A stretch of 64,000 bases of DNA, from NCBI GenBank assembly GCA_034231615.1, contig CM067298.1, forward strand, positions 55,518,883 to 55,582,882, in the 5' to 3' direction. The notes beneath the pieces are model-generated. The model saw only the letters and a list, made by a program, of their open reading frames with translations, did no database searches and was not told where the DNA came from. The position numbers and the translations under genes were made by a program. Shown here one piece after another: positions 23,240 through 34,530 of the stretch (positions within the stretch are counted from its first letter, which is position 1; every line of letters starts with the position of its first letter). This DNA comes from Meghimatium bilineatum. Lineage: Eukaryota > Mollusca > Gastropoda > Stylommatophora > Philomycidae.

Positions 23240-23635
23240 GTCTGACATTGTTAATACCTAAAGTAGCTCTGTGGGAATGACCACAGATGAACATATGCAT
23301 CCACTGACTGCACGCAAAAACTCATCTTCCTAAAGATATCCAAAAAATACAAAATGAGACAATCGCAGAAAACGATATGTTTTCTCGGTGTAGAATGAAA
23401 GGTCTAGACATACCAAGCGTGAGACATGATTATTAATGACAGTCAGCCTGTGTTTACGTTAGTCCAGGTCAGTTAATCGCCATGGCAAAATATTGATATT
23501 TGGAAGCTATACATAGTTTCCATTATTACCAAGATATTATTTAAATAGTATTCGCATGATGATGATACATGAAAGAGTTGGAATTTGGATTAGTTTTCTT
23601 CTTCTGCTGAAAATGTACCTACCAGTCACACTCAC
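23240..23635. other. No gene recognised
   Basis: Unassigned sequence downstream of the worn RTE-A end. No recognisable motif. Confidence 0.35.
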
Positions 23636-23639
23636 GCGC

Positions 23640-23681
23640 GCACGAATACACACACACGCACATATATATATATATATATAT
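23640..23681. repeat. (CA)n/(TA)n compound microsatellite
   Basis: Imperfect CACACGCA followed by a TA run. Confidence 0.9.
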
Positions 23682-23912
23682 CGTGTTTTGTGTTGTCAAA
23701 TAAACTGATGCTTCCCATGTATAATAGTGACTAGAATAGTCAGTAGGTAAATCGAATCCAATTATACTCTGGAACTCAAACTATAAACAAATGTTTATTT
23801 AACTAGATTCTAAAAACACTAAATATTTTCCAGAATATAATGGATCATTTAGATCACCGAAGGTTTCTAAATTATAAACATTGTAATTGTACATTTTTTC
23901 TTGATTTGTATC

Positions 23913-24078
23913 CAGGGCCGCACCTAACAATTGTGGGCCCTATGCGAACGGAATGCGCGGGGCCCAGTCTGGGTACGGAAGAGGATAATAAAATAAATTA
24001 TAATATGAATTTATGGGCCTATGAAAGTACGGGGCCAACTGCGGCCGCATAGGTTGAAAAGGACTAAGACAGGCCCTG
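23913..24078. mobile_element. hAT MITE, 166 bp, with 8-bp target duplication
   Basis: Starts CAGGGCCGCACCTAAC and ends CTAAGACAGGCCCTG. A perfect 8-bp duplication TTTGTATC flanks it at 23905-23912 and 24079-24086. Compared with the MITE at 22814 it has extra left-end sequence, including GTGGGCCCTATGCG, so the shorter one is probably an internal-deletion version. The 70-residue ORF at 23840 is a chance frame. Confidence 0.92.
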
Positions 24079-24259
24079 TTTGTATCCATGAGTCGTATAC
24101 ACATTTATAATTGGCTAGAAGAATGTGTTTTATAGTTTAAGGAAATGTGGCGTTATTTTAATAAAATAAATACGTTCACTATTTAATGAAAAGATATATC
24201 CGATAAAGATACATTTCACATAAGCTAAGTCTACTTGCGGATACATTGATCTGCCCATA

Positions 24260-24328
24260 CACTCTGAGAGCCCCCCCCCCGCCTTTGGATAACTCTAGGG
24301 AACCGGGGGCGGGGGGAGGTCCTCAGTG
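24260..24328. repeat. Small foldback element
   Basis: About 69 bp with inverted ends: CACTCTGAGAG plus a C run and GCC on the left; GGCGGGGGGAGG and TCCTCAGTG on the right. The loop is TTTGGATAACTCTAGGGAA. Possibly a tiny MITE; no duplication identified. Confidence 0.55.
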
Positions 24329-24334
24329 TTTAGC

Positions 24335-25650
24335 TCGTAGTTTGAAGCATACCTAGCGACTTTTTAATCCCAACTAGGTCATGAAATCTGAATAATCTAT
24401 GCGTAATATAAAAAATATATGCTTATGTGATGAGGTCACATTTGCTTAACCTGTACCGAATGGCGATCACAACAAATTAAAGCAGATACGGATAAGAATG
24501 AATAGCGGACGTTAAGTTAAGTTTAAAATTCACACAATTAATAAAGGTAATTTATGTGAAGTTTATCTATCTCTGGCTCTTGAATGAAAAAGAATTGGAA
24601 TGAACTGACTTCTGTTACACAAAATGGTCTGGACTGTATGATGTTAGTTGATTAATTCAACGATCGACGGAATGACCCCAGACTTGACTAGAGAAACACC
24701 TTCCATCAACGGACGTCATTACCGAAGTCAAACGATATATAATACTGTCTTAAATATGACAAGCAATTTATTACCTCACACCCAAACCTTGTCCGTGTGG
24801 ATGCAATCACTAAAATGTATCTTGAAAGGGGGTAATGGGCACAAACTATTGAGAAACGCTGACCTAAAACACATTGGAAACATCCTACTCTTTGGTTTAT
24901 CGTAATTAGAAAGTTGCCACATGTTTTACAACAGTTTATTTTCAAGGAAACTATTAACTATACAGCTTTGTCCATCTGTGCACAATCAATACAACGGGAG
25001 AAAAGCAAATGAAAACCAGATGAGAAACAAGACTAAACATACCTGGAGCAAGATAAACAAAAACAACGAAAAAACCCAAGTGCAATTCAAAAGTTCATTA
25101 ACCACATTGGTAATCCGGGAAAGCGCAGGTTGAAAGCGTCAATCTAGAGTCAACCCATCAACTGTTAGTTTTTTCATCGCACAAATGAGGGTGCATGTGC
25201 GCCTCCCGGCCACTGTCACATTCTGATAGAAATTTTGTAGTGCATGCCCTCAACAACAAAAAATAAATTAATGATATTCGCGATCTACGTGGTCCAACAT
25301 AGTGGTTCTCTTCCTTTTTTAGACGCAACTTTCTTTCGGAACACATTTTTTTCGATGCCTCCCATTTGTATCTACAAAAAAACTCCATGTACTTTCTTCC
25401 AAGTCATCAATGCGTTGTAAGCTATGTCGCTATAATTTTTCTTTAAATCATTCAAATATATACCTTTCTATGTAAAACACCAGTAGGCATATATATATAT
25501 ATATATATAGGCGGAGTAGTTTTATAGCATTGTACACAAGTCACCCCGCGTGTTCCTTTAGCGAAGCCACACGCCATCTGCAGAGACTACCACTTATAGC
25601 AGTAATCTACAATAGATAATCCTCAGGGATCTCCTAGAAATAATCAACTT
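24335..25650. other. No gene recognised
   Basis: Frames at 24648-24905, 24921-25133 and 25158-25388 (minus) are unassignable. The string ATAGTGGTTCTCTTCC at 25299 resembles a hAT terminus but has no partner end. A TA run lies at 25489-25510. Confidence 0.4.
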
Positions 25651-25657
25651 TTAAAGA

Positions 25658-25733
25658 ACGACGTAGCGAGCAGGATTCATAAACTCGCGACCTCTTCAGC
25701 GGAAAGCGAGCGGACTAACTACTACGCTGGGAA
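25658..25733 (-). repeat. tRNA-like SINE head
   Basis: Minus strand reads CAGCGTAGTAGTTAGTCCG (A box TRGYNNANNNG satisfied), CGCTCGCTTTCCGCTGAAG as an anticodon-like arm, and GAGTTTATGAATCC as a B box with a small insertion. The downstream sequence is not a tRNA 3' end. SINE or tRNA pseudogene. Confidence 0.6.
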
Positions 25734-25739
25734 GATCTA

Positions 25740-27980
25740 AATACGTAAAAACAGCAAGTAAATGCAATTATAAGAAGCCACCCTCTTGCGATAAATTACT
25801 GGAATATATGAGGTGGAGAATATTAAAACATACGCCCGCTGATACTGGTGTTAGATACATCGTCGTCAATAACCGGCAAACATGAATGAGAAATAAAGAA
25901 ATAAACGACTAGCTGAAATGCTTGGCTCAAACATTTTAAGTCTGTTTATTTTGAAGCGCCTGCGGGTAGAAATCGACCGCTTCCAGCTCGGGAACACGAT
26001 CTCATAAAAAAAAAGAAAAACAAAAGCACAAAGCGGAGAGAACATTTCGATCTTGAAGCTGAAATTATCACAATTACAATATGGCTTGCTCTGATAGTAA
26101 GTTTACTGTTCTTTGATCTAAGCAGCTACTACAGTCGCAGTCGTGGATCAATAGGGTTCATCATGAAAGGCTTCACATATTATTATAGAAATGTATAAAT
26201 ATGTATATCTCTTTGAATAGGAGTAATTATACAGACAGGCGCATTCAGAAGAATGTGAAGTTAGACCGCGCGAAAATCGGCTTGGGAGAATTCTTCGTTG
26301 GGGGGCATTGCTAGAGCAAAGATGAAGCTTATATCAAATTCTTGACAGGGCACTGAATGTCGTCTAGTATTATGTCTGAGACTACATTGGTCGATAACGA
26401 AACTATTTGCATGATACACGACATTACACTATATTTTTTTCTGGAACAGAATATCTCACTTTTTATTGTTTCCTTTTCCTTGGTTAATCTTTCTTAAAAG
26501 CTTGGCACTTATCAGAATATAGCTAATAGAACTGTCCGAGTTGTGTGTTTGTTTAACATGTGGGTGTTATATGTTCGCCTCTCGGAAAATTGGACATCAG
26601 CATGACTATTATGTGTCACTATGGCATTATGTGTATAGTAGCCAACCATACATCCAGCAGCAGTGGTGTGCCTGTTCTCAGTGTGGACTAAATTATTCAT
26701 ATTTAAATTATCTTATATATTTAGCTGTCATTTGAACGTGATCAATGACATTTTTACTCAACTTATTATGTTGTGAATGCGTTCTTGATACAGGTATTTC
26801 GGTCGGTTGCTGATCCAGCGGTCCATGGGCTCATGCCCTTTGACCTAATGCCATTAGATGTCATTATATTGCTGGGAAGTAAATTTCGGTCAAAAAGTGA
26901 TTTCCGTATCATCATATGTGTTTCCAAATATTAACGAAATGTTTTTTAGTTTCGCCTGCTCTATTTCAGTTATGTTGCAGCCATTACCTATTATCGATAG
27001 ATTAAATTATTTTGGTTTTGGAGTTATTCTTTTTCAGCATTCATTCTCAAACCCCCGCTGCATCTCTAAAAACAGCTCGAATTTCCGTATTGATTCCACA
27101 TGTTTGCTAGCACTTTAATAATAAAATAAGCCATTAATTAAGAATATAGCATTTCCAATTATACTCAGTTCATTCTAAGATTGAAGTGAGTCAAACACAC
27201 ACCTATATTTTACTCCGCGACACAGGTGAATTTATACAGTTGATGACATTTAAAAACAATAACATAATTAATTATTCAGAACTACGTCATAGCAACCATG
27301 CCCCCGTCCAATTGCCACTGACAGCTTATAACAAACAATCATCTGGATACAGAGCCCCAAGAGAAGACTGAGAAAGAGACGGATAGGTAACATCACTACC
27401 ACCCTCCACAAACACGAACTCAGGACGACTCAGGTGTGACATCTGGCTTTGTACTGAAATTTACAGCTCCCACCCTCACGCTTAACGGCAAGTGTGGATG
27501 CTATCAACCAGCTTCCACCTGGGCATAGACCAATAAACACGGAACTATAATGGTTGTCCTTTAACCTCATTGAGATGTATAAATATATATCAGCGGCCTA
27601 AGTAATTTATCATGGAGTGATAAAGATATATTATATGAAAATGTATTTTAAAACATACATTTCTACATTACTATTTGATAGGACACGTTTTTATTTAGCA
27701 AATAATTTATTTAAGTTAACAACAGTATCATGTTCAAAAGAACTATATTATTGCGCACTTACATTTGATTTATGCGTTCTGCGACCCAACAACCAATCAT
27801 AAGCACTGGCCTGCTTCATTCTTAGAATAAACAGAGTATAGCTAGTATGTATTGTAGTATAGACGATCATGCCACTTTACCATAGAAAGTCTATACTATC
27901 TTAGATAGCTATTATTCAGTATTGTAATATCAAATATAATTTCTCTTGTGAAAACATAATGCGCGCAATAGTTGATATAT
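25740..27980. other. No gene recognised
   Basis: Over 2 kb without an assignable gene. At 27035-27075, GCATTCATTCTCAAACCCCC may be the first 40 bases of a repeat A copy. Frames at 26541-26735, 26858-27118 and 27617-27802 match no known domain. Confidence 0.4.
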
Positions 27981-27984
27981 TCCA

Positions 27985-28290
27985 GGAATATTAGATGGAG
28001 GACATAACCTAAATAATTTGAGACATGCGGATGACACTGTTCTGATTGCCTAAAAGTGAGGAAGACCTTAAGAATTAATGTAATAGTCACAGACAGTAAA
28101 GAGAAAGGCCTCTTCCTAAATATTAAGAAAACAGAAGTAATGGTTATTTCAAACAAACAAAATAACACAACTTGCAATATCAAAGTGAATGATATAGTAT
28201 TAAAACCGGTACACCAATTCAAGTATTTAGGTACAAAGATCACAGCAGATAGAAGAAGTTCAACAGAAATAAGAAGCTAAATGCAAAAGA
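27985..28290 (+). pseudogene. LINE RT fragment, palm to thumb (probably group C)
   Basis: Begins at LRHADDTVLIA, the RT catalytic motif with YADD read as HADD. It continues, after a stop, in an open frame (28056-28280) with LNIKKTEVMVIS, VNDIVLKPVHQFKYLGTKI and TADRRSSTEIRS: the conserved RT region after the catalytic loop and the YLG thumb motif. It then stops abruptly in an AATGAATGAATG run. Both ends are truncated. The 115-residue minus-strand ORF across it is a shadow. Confidence 0.85.
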
Positions 28291-28299
28291 AGCAAATGA

Positions 28300-29030
28300 A
28301 TGAATGAATATAATGAAATGCGTTTAAAATTATCTACCTCTGCACGCAATGATTACAATTTATTAATATCCAATATAGTTTTGTTTTAAAGAACCGTATA
28401 CAATTCATGCATCCGCACAGTCATTGAGATTCATTCAACAGATGTTTACAATCCTTCTCATTCATCAAGTTAAACAACAAGTCAAAAATACCATATGGGG
28501 GACAATGAGTTATGTTATTGCAAGGATATGTTCCAATGGCTGAACAATCCAGCTGAACATGTGTTACAGATCTGCCCATTGTTCAATAATAAAGGAAACA
28601 GTGTTTGATTGAGGTCTATTTTCCCTCACAGAAAATTGTATAGATTTGCGAAATTACTTTAACAGCCTGCCTCAGTCATAAAAAGCACCTATGTCATCTA
28701 CACGCAGAAGTGTATTCATTACTATTATTCTCCTTTCATCTCCATATCGTTCTGTTTCCCTCAGACGCGCATACATTTAACAAGAGCGTTTCATGAGCAA
28801 AGAATGCAAGCAAAATTGCCAATTATGAACTTTTCAAAATAACATAGAAGGATTCAAACGTTCCACGATGATCCATGTTTCGTCAGGTTTCTGCAATACT
28901 CCTACACAAGAATTGATAAATATATAAATTACAGCCAGAAGAATTGCTATCCAAATAGTTGTTTAATGCATTACGCATGATGTCAACACATCGTCAATAT
29001 TAATACATAAAGATATCATTTTAATTTTAA
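28300..29030. other. No gene recognised
   Basis: AT-rich sequence, nothing assignable. Confidence 0.4.
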
Positions 29031-29034
29031 TTCA

Positions 29035-29150
29035 CACTCTAATTCCAGCAAGGTGGTGTCTAGAGTCAGAATGCGCTGTATCATGGTTTATGCCCTTTGC
29101 TGTGATATCTGCGCCTTTCAACCTGATATATTCCGCCGTCAGCATGATTA
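29035..29150 (+). repeat. Repeat A copy, central part
   Basis: Shows TTCCAGCAAGGTGGTGTC, AATGCGCTGTATCATGG, CTGTGATATCTGCGCCTTTC and CCGTCAGCATG. Its right end is missing; an assembly gap follows about 100 bases later. Confidence 0.7.
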
Positions 29151-29244
29151 AGAAAAAAATAAGATGCATTAAAAATGTGCCCGCATTACCTACTCGATAA
29201 AGCATAATACAATGCAAAAATAGTTTAAACCATGTATGTTCAGC

Positions 29245-29344
29245 NNNNNNNNNNNNNNNNNNNNNNNNNNNNNNNNNNNNNNNNNNNNNNNNNNNNNNNN
29301 NNNNNNNNNNNNNNNNNNNNNNNNNNNNNNNNNNNNNNNNNNNN
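29245..29344. other. Assembly gap, 100 N
   Basis: Exactly 100 undetermined bases, the conventional size for a scaffold gap of unknown length. The two ORFs that run through it are artefacts. Confidence 0.99.
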
Positions 29345-29740
29345 AAGGCAACAAAGGGTTTACCGAATAGATAGAACAGTAATTTAACAAAAATTGAGAA
29401 CAATACATTCAACAACAATATTATAATAACTTCTGATTGCAATACACTAATTAATATTACTGCATCGCACAAGTATATGTTCACGGGAACAAGTTATCTC
29501 GATATTTTTTTCAAGCTGATTAATAATAATAGTAAGAATAATCATGCTGATAGCAGAAGGCAAGAGAGATCAACAAACCAGCTGATCCATCGCCGCATAA
29601 TTGAGACGGTAATACTGCTCTTTATACGAACGCCTGAATTCGTGTTATTTTAAATGAATAAAGTAGGATTGAATGAAGTAGGCCAGTGCTTATGATTGGT
29701 TGTTAATCGAGCCAAATGCGAAACGGACCTTAATCAACAA
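29345..29740. other. No gene recognised
   Basis: AT-rich sequence after the gap, nothing assignable. Confidence 0.4.
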
Positions 29741-29744
29741 TATA

Positions 29745-29990
29745 AGAAAAAGGTAATCTTTATCTTTTTTTGGCCACTTCATGAGACAGGCAGGTTTAGA
29801 GAACATAGTCACAACAGGCAAATTGAAGGCAACAGAGACAGAGGGCGAAAACGTGAGAAAATATAAGACTGTGTGACAACCTGGCACGGCAAGGAAACAG
29901 CAACGACTTTGATACATAATACTGTGGACAGAGAGCTGTAGAGAGCCATGACTGCCTACGCCAGCCGGCATGGCACCTGATGATGATGAT
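29745..29990 (+). pseudogene. LINE group C, C-terminal end with TGA tail
   Basis: Frames give FGHFMRQAGLENIVTTGKL, then a shift to NRDRGRKREK, and a C-terminal block that in all copies resembles LWRAMTAYASRHGT. It ends GGCACCTGATGATGATGAT. The copy at 52950-53123 shares almost every base from ACAGAGACAGAGGGCGA onward. One-base indels and stops break the frame. RT is absent. The 93-residue minus ORF at 29690 is a shadow. Confidence 0.85.
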
Positions 29991-30179
29991 ATTAATAATC
30001 TAGAATAACTGTTAGGTATGGCTGAAAAATGTGTATATTGTGAGATTTCTTTGTTATGGTTACAAAAATTGCGACGCTTGAGTAGATGGTTTCATTTAAG
30101 GCTGACATTATGAGTGAGCTTAGCTACGGATCTCCAAACACAATAATATGCTATGGGATTTGGAACGCCTCCTGGTAGT

Positions 30180-30350
30180 TACACAATATAAAGCATTCCG
30201 GAAGATATTCCTAATGAAGAAAGGTGTTGACACAAGCTTGGGAGTACATGGAAACATCCTCTAAAAAGCTTATTTGGGTACAGTCAGACCTGTATTGCAA
30301 TATATAATACAATCTGGGCAACATCCAAAACAAACACTGGTGGACCTGAC
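30180..30350 (+). pseudogene. LINE RT thumb fragment (I/Jockey-like)
   Basis: One frame reads YLGTVRPVLQY and, after a shift, WATSKTNTG. The combination TVRPVLEYG...WATASKTNT is a known post-palm block of LINEs that carry RNase H. No neighbouring RT or RNase H remains. A repeat A copy begins 75 bases downstream. Confidence 0.65.
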
Positions 30351-30423
30351 ATACTTTCTCTGGACTTATGTTTCAGTGGGAGTTTGAGAACGAGCGTATA
30401 ACAAAATGGCAGCATAAATACTT

Positions 30424-30665
30424 CTGCGTTCACTCTCAAACCTCTGCAGATTAGCAGAATGTAGTCAAGAGAATGAAAAGTGTTATGTCATGACATGCAG
30501 TTTAGTTGCGATAGTTGCGCCTTTTGGCCGTATACCTCTAACTTCAGCAAGGCCTATGGAATGGTACAGCTAAATCCATCCACAAAACCATAATCACCTC
30601 TTACAACATGCCTGGCGGATAACTGTCACTATTGATCGTTTCACTTTCAAGTCCGGCAACACAAT
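30424..30665 (+). repeat. Repeat A copy
   Basis: Collinear with 2060-2332: GTTCACTCTCAAACCTCTGC, GAATGTAGTCAAGAGAATG, TTGCGCCTTTTGGCCG, CTAACTTCAGCAAGG, TCACCTCTTACAACATGC, TCAAGTCCGGCAACACA. Confidence 0.8.
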
Positions 30666-30669
30666 GATT

Positions 30670-31785
30670 AACATTAAAAGAAAATGTATGAAATGTCAAT
30701 AATGATAATGTCAATATAAATAAATGTGTATATAAACATTAATGTTTTTTATATTAAGCTTACTAAATTGGGTGCAGTCAAGAGAATACATGCTCCACCT
30801 CCCTTTAGTATTTCTGAAGTTACTCAAATAAAACCAATGGTGGCTTTTCTTGGAACGGGTTTAATTACATCACTTCTGTCCGCTATGCGCGGCACAAGCT
30901 GTGTGTATGTTGATATTATGACAACTTGTGTATCAATAAGTTTGGTGTCCAGTCTAAACGATAGACTTAAGCCAATTCCCTAAATGATAAATCTTAGACA
31001 GCAACCAGCGAAATCAATAATCGGATCACGTGAACGCCCTACACTGTTAAACCGAGCAATGACTCACGTCACGAGTATACAAGTTTAGGGATGATGGGTC
31101 ATGCATTGTGCTAAGTCAAATATTTATCCAAGAAAACAGCAAAACGTTTGTGATTCACGTTATCACATTATAGTGTCCACACGCACTCAAAATGTTCACT
31201 CTATTAGGTTCAATAACAAACAAAATATACCAAAATGGTAGAAACAACGATTGACAATCAATACAATTAACGAGATGAATCATACTAATCGCCGCAAAAT
31301 TCAGCAATTAATGTTGTGGTATATCTTAAATTATCTTTCACTATCCCCAGAGCGTCTCAGTAGGAGCGTTTCTCTCCTTATATGTTTTAAGAATAGAACA
31401 TATTATAGCGAAGAAACTTGAAAATTTCACAGACCAACTTTCTAATAAGTGATTATCTGACCGACGTCTACTGGTCTCTTCGTAAGAATTCCATCTCTTT
31501 CAACATATGGCGAAATGAATGGATGACGATTGTTACCGTAGCCCCTCTAAAGTATATCTTCTTCATCCCACTCGTCAATAGTTCACTATACTGTGTCCCG
31601 AACAATTTCAGAGTAGTTCAATCTAGTAATTAAATATCGTCCACCACGGCGTCATTGTCTAAAGAAGCTTACTTAGAAAAAGAAAAATGTTTCCTTGTCT
31701 GCAATCTGCTCTAACAGCCTCCAACATGACAATAGATATAGAGGTAGTTATTTGTGTATGTATGTGTATTTACAATGATTATCGA
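30670..31785. other. No gene recognised
   Basis: Frames at 30726-30983 and 31418-31633 are unassignable. No repeat family recognised. Confidence 0.4.
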
Positions 31786-31789
31786 TACT

Positions 31790-32440
31790 TCATTACCCTG
31801 TTCCTAGCTTCGCCCTGAACTGTCTGTCATAACGTTCTCCTTTGTCTTTATATCTTATCTTTCTCCTCCATGCAACACGAACCACGACATCATGTTCCCA
31901 TAATTCCGCATCAATGTCTGTATCATGCATATCGCGTTAACTTACGTCTGTGCACCAAGTAGATGTCGAACATTTTGTCAGACGTATGCTTCCTTAAGTA
32001 CTGTATATCGGTATTCTGCCATCTTCCATACCCGTAGAGTGTCAATGAATCTGAGTCTGCGCAGACTGAGCATAGCAAATACTGATGTATTGCCTGTTTT
32101 TTCCAACACATCAATGTTAGTGACTTTGTTCTGCCACCTAACGCCAATAAGTCTACGCAGGCACTGCCCGTGAACGATGTTTAGATGTCGTTTCTATTAC
32201 ATATTAGTTGACCATGTTTCATCGTCGTCAAGGAGAGTGTTGAGAACAAAAGCCTCGTAGACCAGTAGTTTAATTTGTATAGTTAATTGTCGATTATTCC
32301 AGACCCTTTCTGTAAGTCTCATCATTGTTGCAGAAGCCCCTCCAATCATGATGTGTGTTTCTTGAATCAGAAATAATGTGTTGCTGATTGAGGATCCTAG
32401 ATATGTAAAGTGGTCATGGAATTCTAGTTAATCAATATCG
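31790..32440 (-). pseudogene. ZF-LINE, RT thumb and connector region
   Basis: Reading minus from 32440, broken frames give FTYLGSSISN, MRLTERVWNN, TIQIKLLVYEAFVLNTLL, DETWS, GQCLRRLIGVRWQNKV, NIDVLEKTGNTSVFAML and LRRLRFIDTLRVWKMAE, then ELWEHDVVVRVAWRR. This is the order of the RT thumb and connector in the LINE family whose C-terminus is the finger-bearing block at 33638 and 53255, and it parallels 58027-58509. The GEL...GGQKKR block and the finger are not readable here. Expressed protein is impossible. Confidence 0.8.
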
Positions 32441-32444
32441 ATGT

Positions 32445-32930
32445 CAATCAGTAGCAGAACTATATTGCATTGGGTACAACAAAATTAAAATCAATGCTGT
32501 CTAAGATGAATACACACATTCACTAAATGTGTTTTGTCTTGGTGCAAGCGTTCAAATACAAATGTGATGTAAGTAATTAATTAGCGCCATAACAAGAGGT
32601 TTTATCAAAAATATGTTTAGATATCTAACCATTTCTGAGGTCGTGGTTGCAGGATTACTTGAATCGCGATCCTAACCTCCATTCGTTTTTAGTTATACGA
32701 CTTGATATAACAAAAGCGGACTTTCTTGTTCGTTGAAATGTAAGTCCCTTAATATAAAAGAACATCTTCTTTTAAAACAATTAAGAGAAGAACCACAACT
32801 GTCTGGCTAATGTCGTATTCAGTGAGAAATATGTTGCTTTAAAAAAATTTCAAAAGTGAGCTCTTGCGCCCAGTCTATATTTGCAAGATTCGTCACAGAA
32901 GTTACTTTGAAAATAAAGAGTAACTTTATA
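32445..32930. other. No gene recognised
   Basis: AT-rich, nothing assignable. Confidence 0.4.
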
Positions 32931-32934
32931 ATTT

Positions 32935-33012
32935 CTGCCAGAAATCAAACTCGAGTCGTCAGTTCAACAGACCAGAGATTTAGCCTCAACACTAAAACTA
33001 CCTGCCGCCTGT
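32935..33012 (-). repeat. tRNA-like SINE head
   Basis: Minus strand: GGCAGGTAGTTTTAGTGTTG (A region), TCTGGTCTGTTGAACTGACG (anticodon-like arm), CTCGAGTTTGATTTC (B box). A poly-A/T run borders it at 33026-33038. Confidence 0.5.
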
Positions 33013-33034
33013 ATCAATCATAATTATTTTTTTT

Positions 33035-33635
33035 TTAAAGGAACAGAACACTTTCTTCAGTCACAACTACAATTATGCATTGTATCACATATCCCCAAAA
33101 TACACAATTATAATAATGGTAACATAAAATAGATCCAGTGTGCCGTCTAATAACAAACACGTTACGGTCATAATGATGCCTCGTGAAAAAAAGCACAAAA
33201 CGTCCGACAAACATCAATATTTGTTTGCATATGGACCAGTGCAGAAGCATTACGGTATGTCTAATTCCTTGATGTAAATACAGGAACATCTTTGCCCAAA
33301 AGGTGGGTAAATCCCTCCTCCAATTTCCCAAATACACACACACACACGATTTACAAGAAAGGTTACGACAATTCTAACGAAAGTGAAGGCAAGAACCTAA
33401 AAGCAACCCACAAACATACCTACGATCTTGTGAAGTGTTACATATCCAACCACGTACACTTACATCGCTTCACTGACGACGACAGTGTGGTTTCTGTCGT
33501 TCTACAAATCCATTTAACACGTCCTTCTCCACAACAGTCCCCACAAAATCCCAAGCAGTGTCACTTATCTTGGCTGTTCCGACGTCTCCCTTGCTTTTCA
33601 CTGACATGTACACAATATATTATTAGTATTATTAT
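33035..33635. other. No gene recognised
   Basis: Contains a short CA run (33330-33346). A fragment at 33545-33590 (CACTTATCTTGGCTGTTCCG) resembles the repeat shared by 52275 and 56535. No gene seen; the 149-residue ORF at 33292 runs into the LINE out of frame. Confidence 0.4.
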
Positions 33636-33637
33636 TC

Positions 33638-34128
33638 CCGTATGCCAGACAAGCGTCTTCCAACGAGATTATTCTATGGGGAGCTGTGCGATGGTAAACG
33701 TTCAAGCGGCGGGCAGAAAAAACGCTTCAAGGATCACCTAACAAACTATCTCAAGCACTACATCATCGATCCTGGCTCTAGGAGACTACAGCACTAGATC
33801 ACTCAGCTTCGCACACTCAGATCACTGCTGACATCACTAAATTTGAAAAAGAAAGAACACTGCGGGAAATTTACAAGCGTCGAAAGCGGAAGGACAAATC
33901 CGAAACATGTCCTACTCCAAACCCTCTACACTCCTGCATGCACTGCAACAGAATTTTCCTGGCACGAATCGCACTCATCGGACATCTACGAACTCACAAC
34001 CCAAATAAGACAATCATAAATGTTTTGTTGTTTTTCTACTTGTTCATCGCATTTATTGTTTTTAATGTCATGCTCATCTGCGCTTGCGAAGGAAGAACAT
34101 CATCATTATTATAATACCCAATGAGTAT
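33638..34128 (+). pseudogene. ZF-LINE C-terminus with intact C2H2 zinc finger
   Basis: The best 3' end of this family. It reads RMPDKRLPTRLFYGELCDG, then KRSSGGQKKRFKDHL, the basic post-RT block, followed by a broken stretch. From 33933 one frame gives CMHCNRIFLARIALIGHLRTH: Cys-x2-Cys-x12-His-x3-His, a perfect C2H2 spacing. A 3' UTR with TTTTTCTACTTGTTC follows, then a CATCATCATTATTATAATA tail. The finger probably helps bind the element's own RNA or target DNA (inference). 5'-truncated, with a stop and shift between GGQKKR and the finger. Confidence 0.88.
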
Positions 34129-34299
34129 GGGGCTAATGATCACTGACATCAACCGAGTGACGCTGTTTGGGATCTTTGAGCATGGATATCTAGAGAACGA
34201 TGCATCAAACGTGGCTAACAATTATAATTAACTGAATTCAACAGAAAACCTGACTTGTCAACAAACAAATAGCAACGATTAAGCAATAACCCTCACCGT

Positions 34300-34511
34300 C
34301 CGTTCATTAATGTCTTTAAGTTGTTATCACAAATGTCCGTACATACTGCTGCAGAATGAATATGAAATATAAATACACTTCAATTTCTGCATAGAAAACG
34401 TATTGACAATCATGAACGCTCTATTCTAACAACATCCTAGAACAGTGTTCACGTGGACATCACAAGATGGCAAGACAAAATATCAAATAGATTACATCTT
34501 AATTTATCACA
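34300..34511 (+). pseudogene. RTE-B endonuclease, 5' part of a split copy
   Basis: From about 34373 the frame reads FNFCIENVLTIMNALF, one stop, then QHPRTVFTWTSQDGKTKYQ and IDYILI. This is the C-terminal half of an APE-type endonuclease, including the TWTS.DG and QIDYI motifs. The text stops at 34511. Its continuation, HHRWRSIIPCAKT and DTDYELI, is found 2.46 kb further on at 36980, because the I-like element has inserted between the two. Confidence 0.85.
34499..34511 (+). repeat. Left target-site duplication of the I-like LINE
   Basis: TTAATTTATCACA. The right copy at 36974-36986 is TTAATTCATCACA, one mismatch in 13. The right copy keeps the RTE-B codons CTT-ATT-CAT-CAC-like reading better, so the mismatch probably arose on the left after insertion. 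Confidence 0.85.
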
Positions 34512-34530
34512 TGTGTACATAGGTCAATGA

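Noticed and set aside
25299-25316. hAT terminus (ATAGTGGTTCTCTTCC)
   Set aside because: Single end only, no partner.
25658-25733. Functional tRNA gene
   Set aside because: Boxes are present but the B box has an insertion and the acceptor stem does not pair; SINE remnant is likelier.
29032-29484. 150-residue ORF through the gap
   Set aside because: It exists only because N bases cannot form stop codons.
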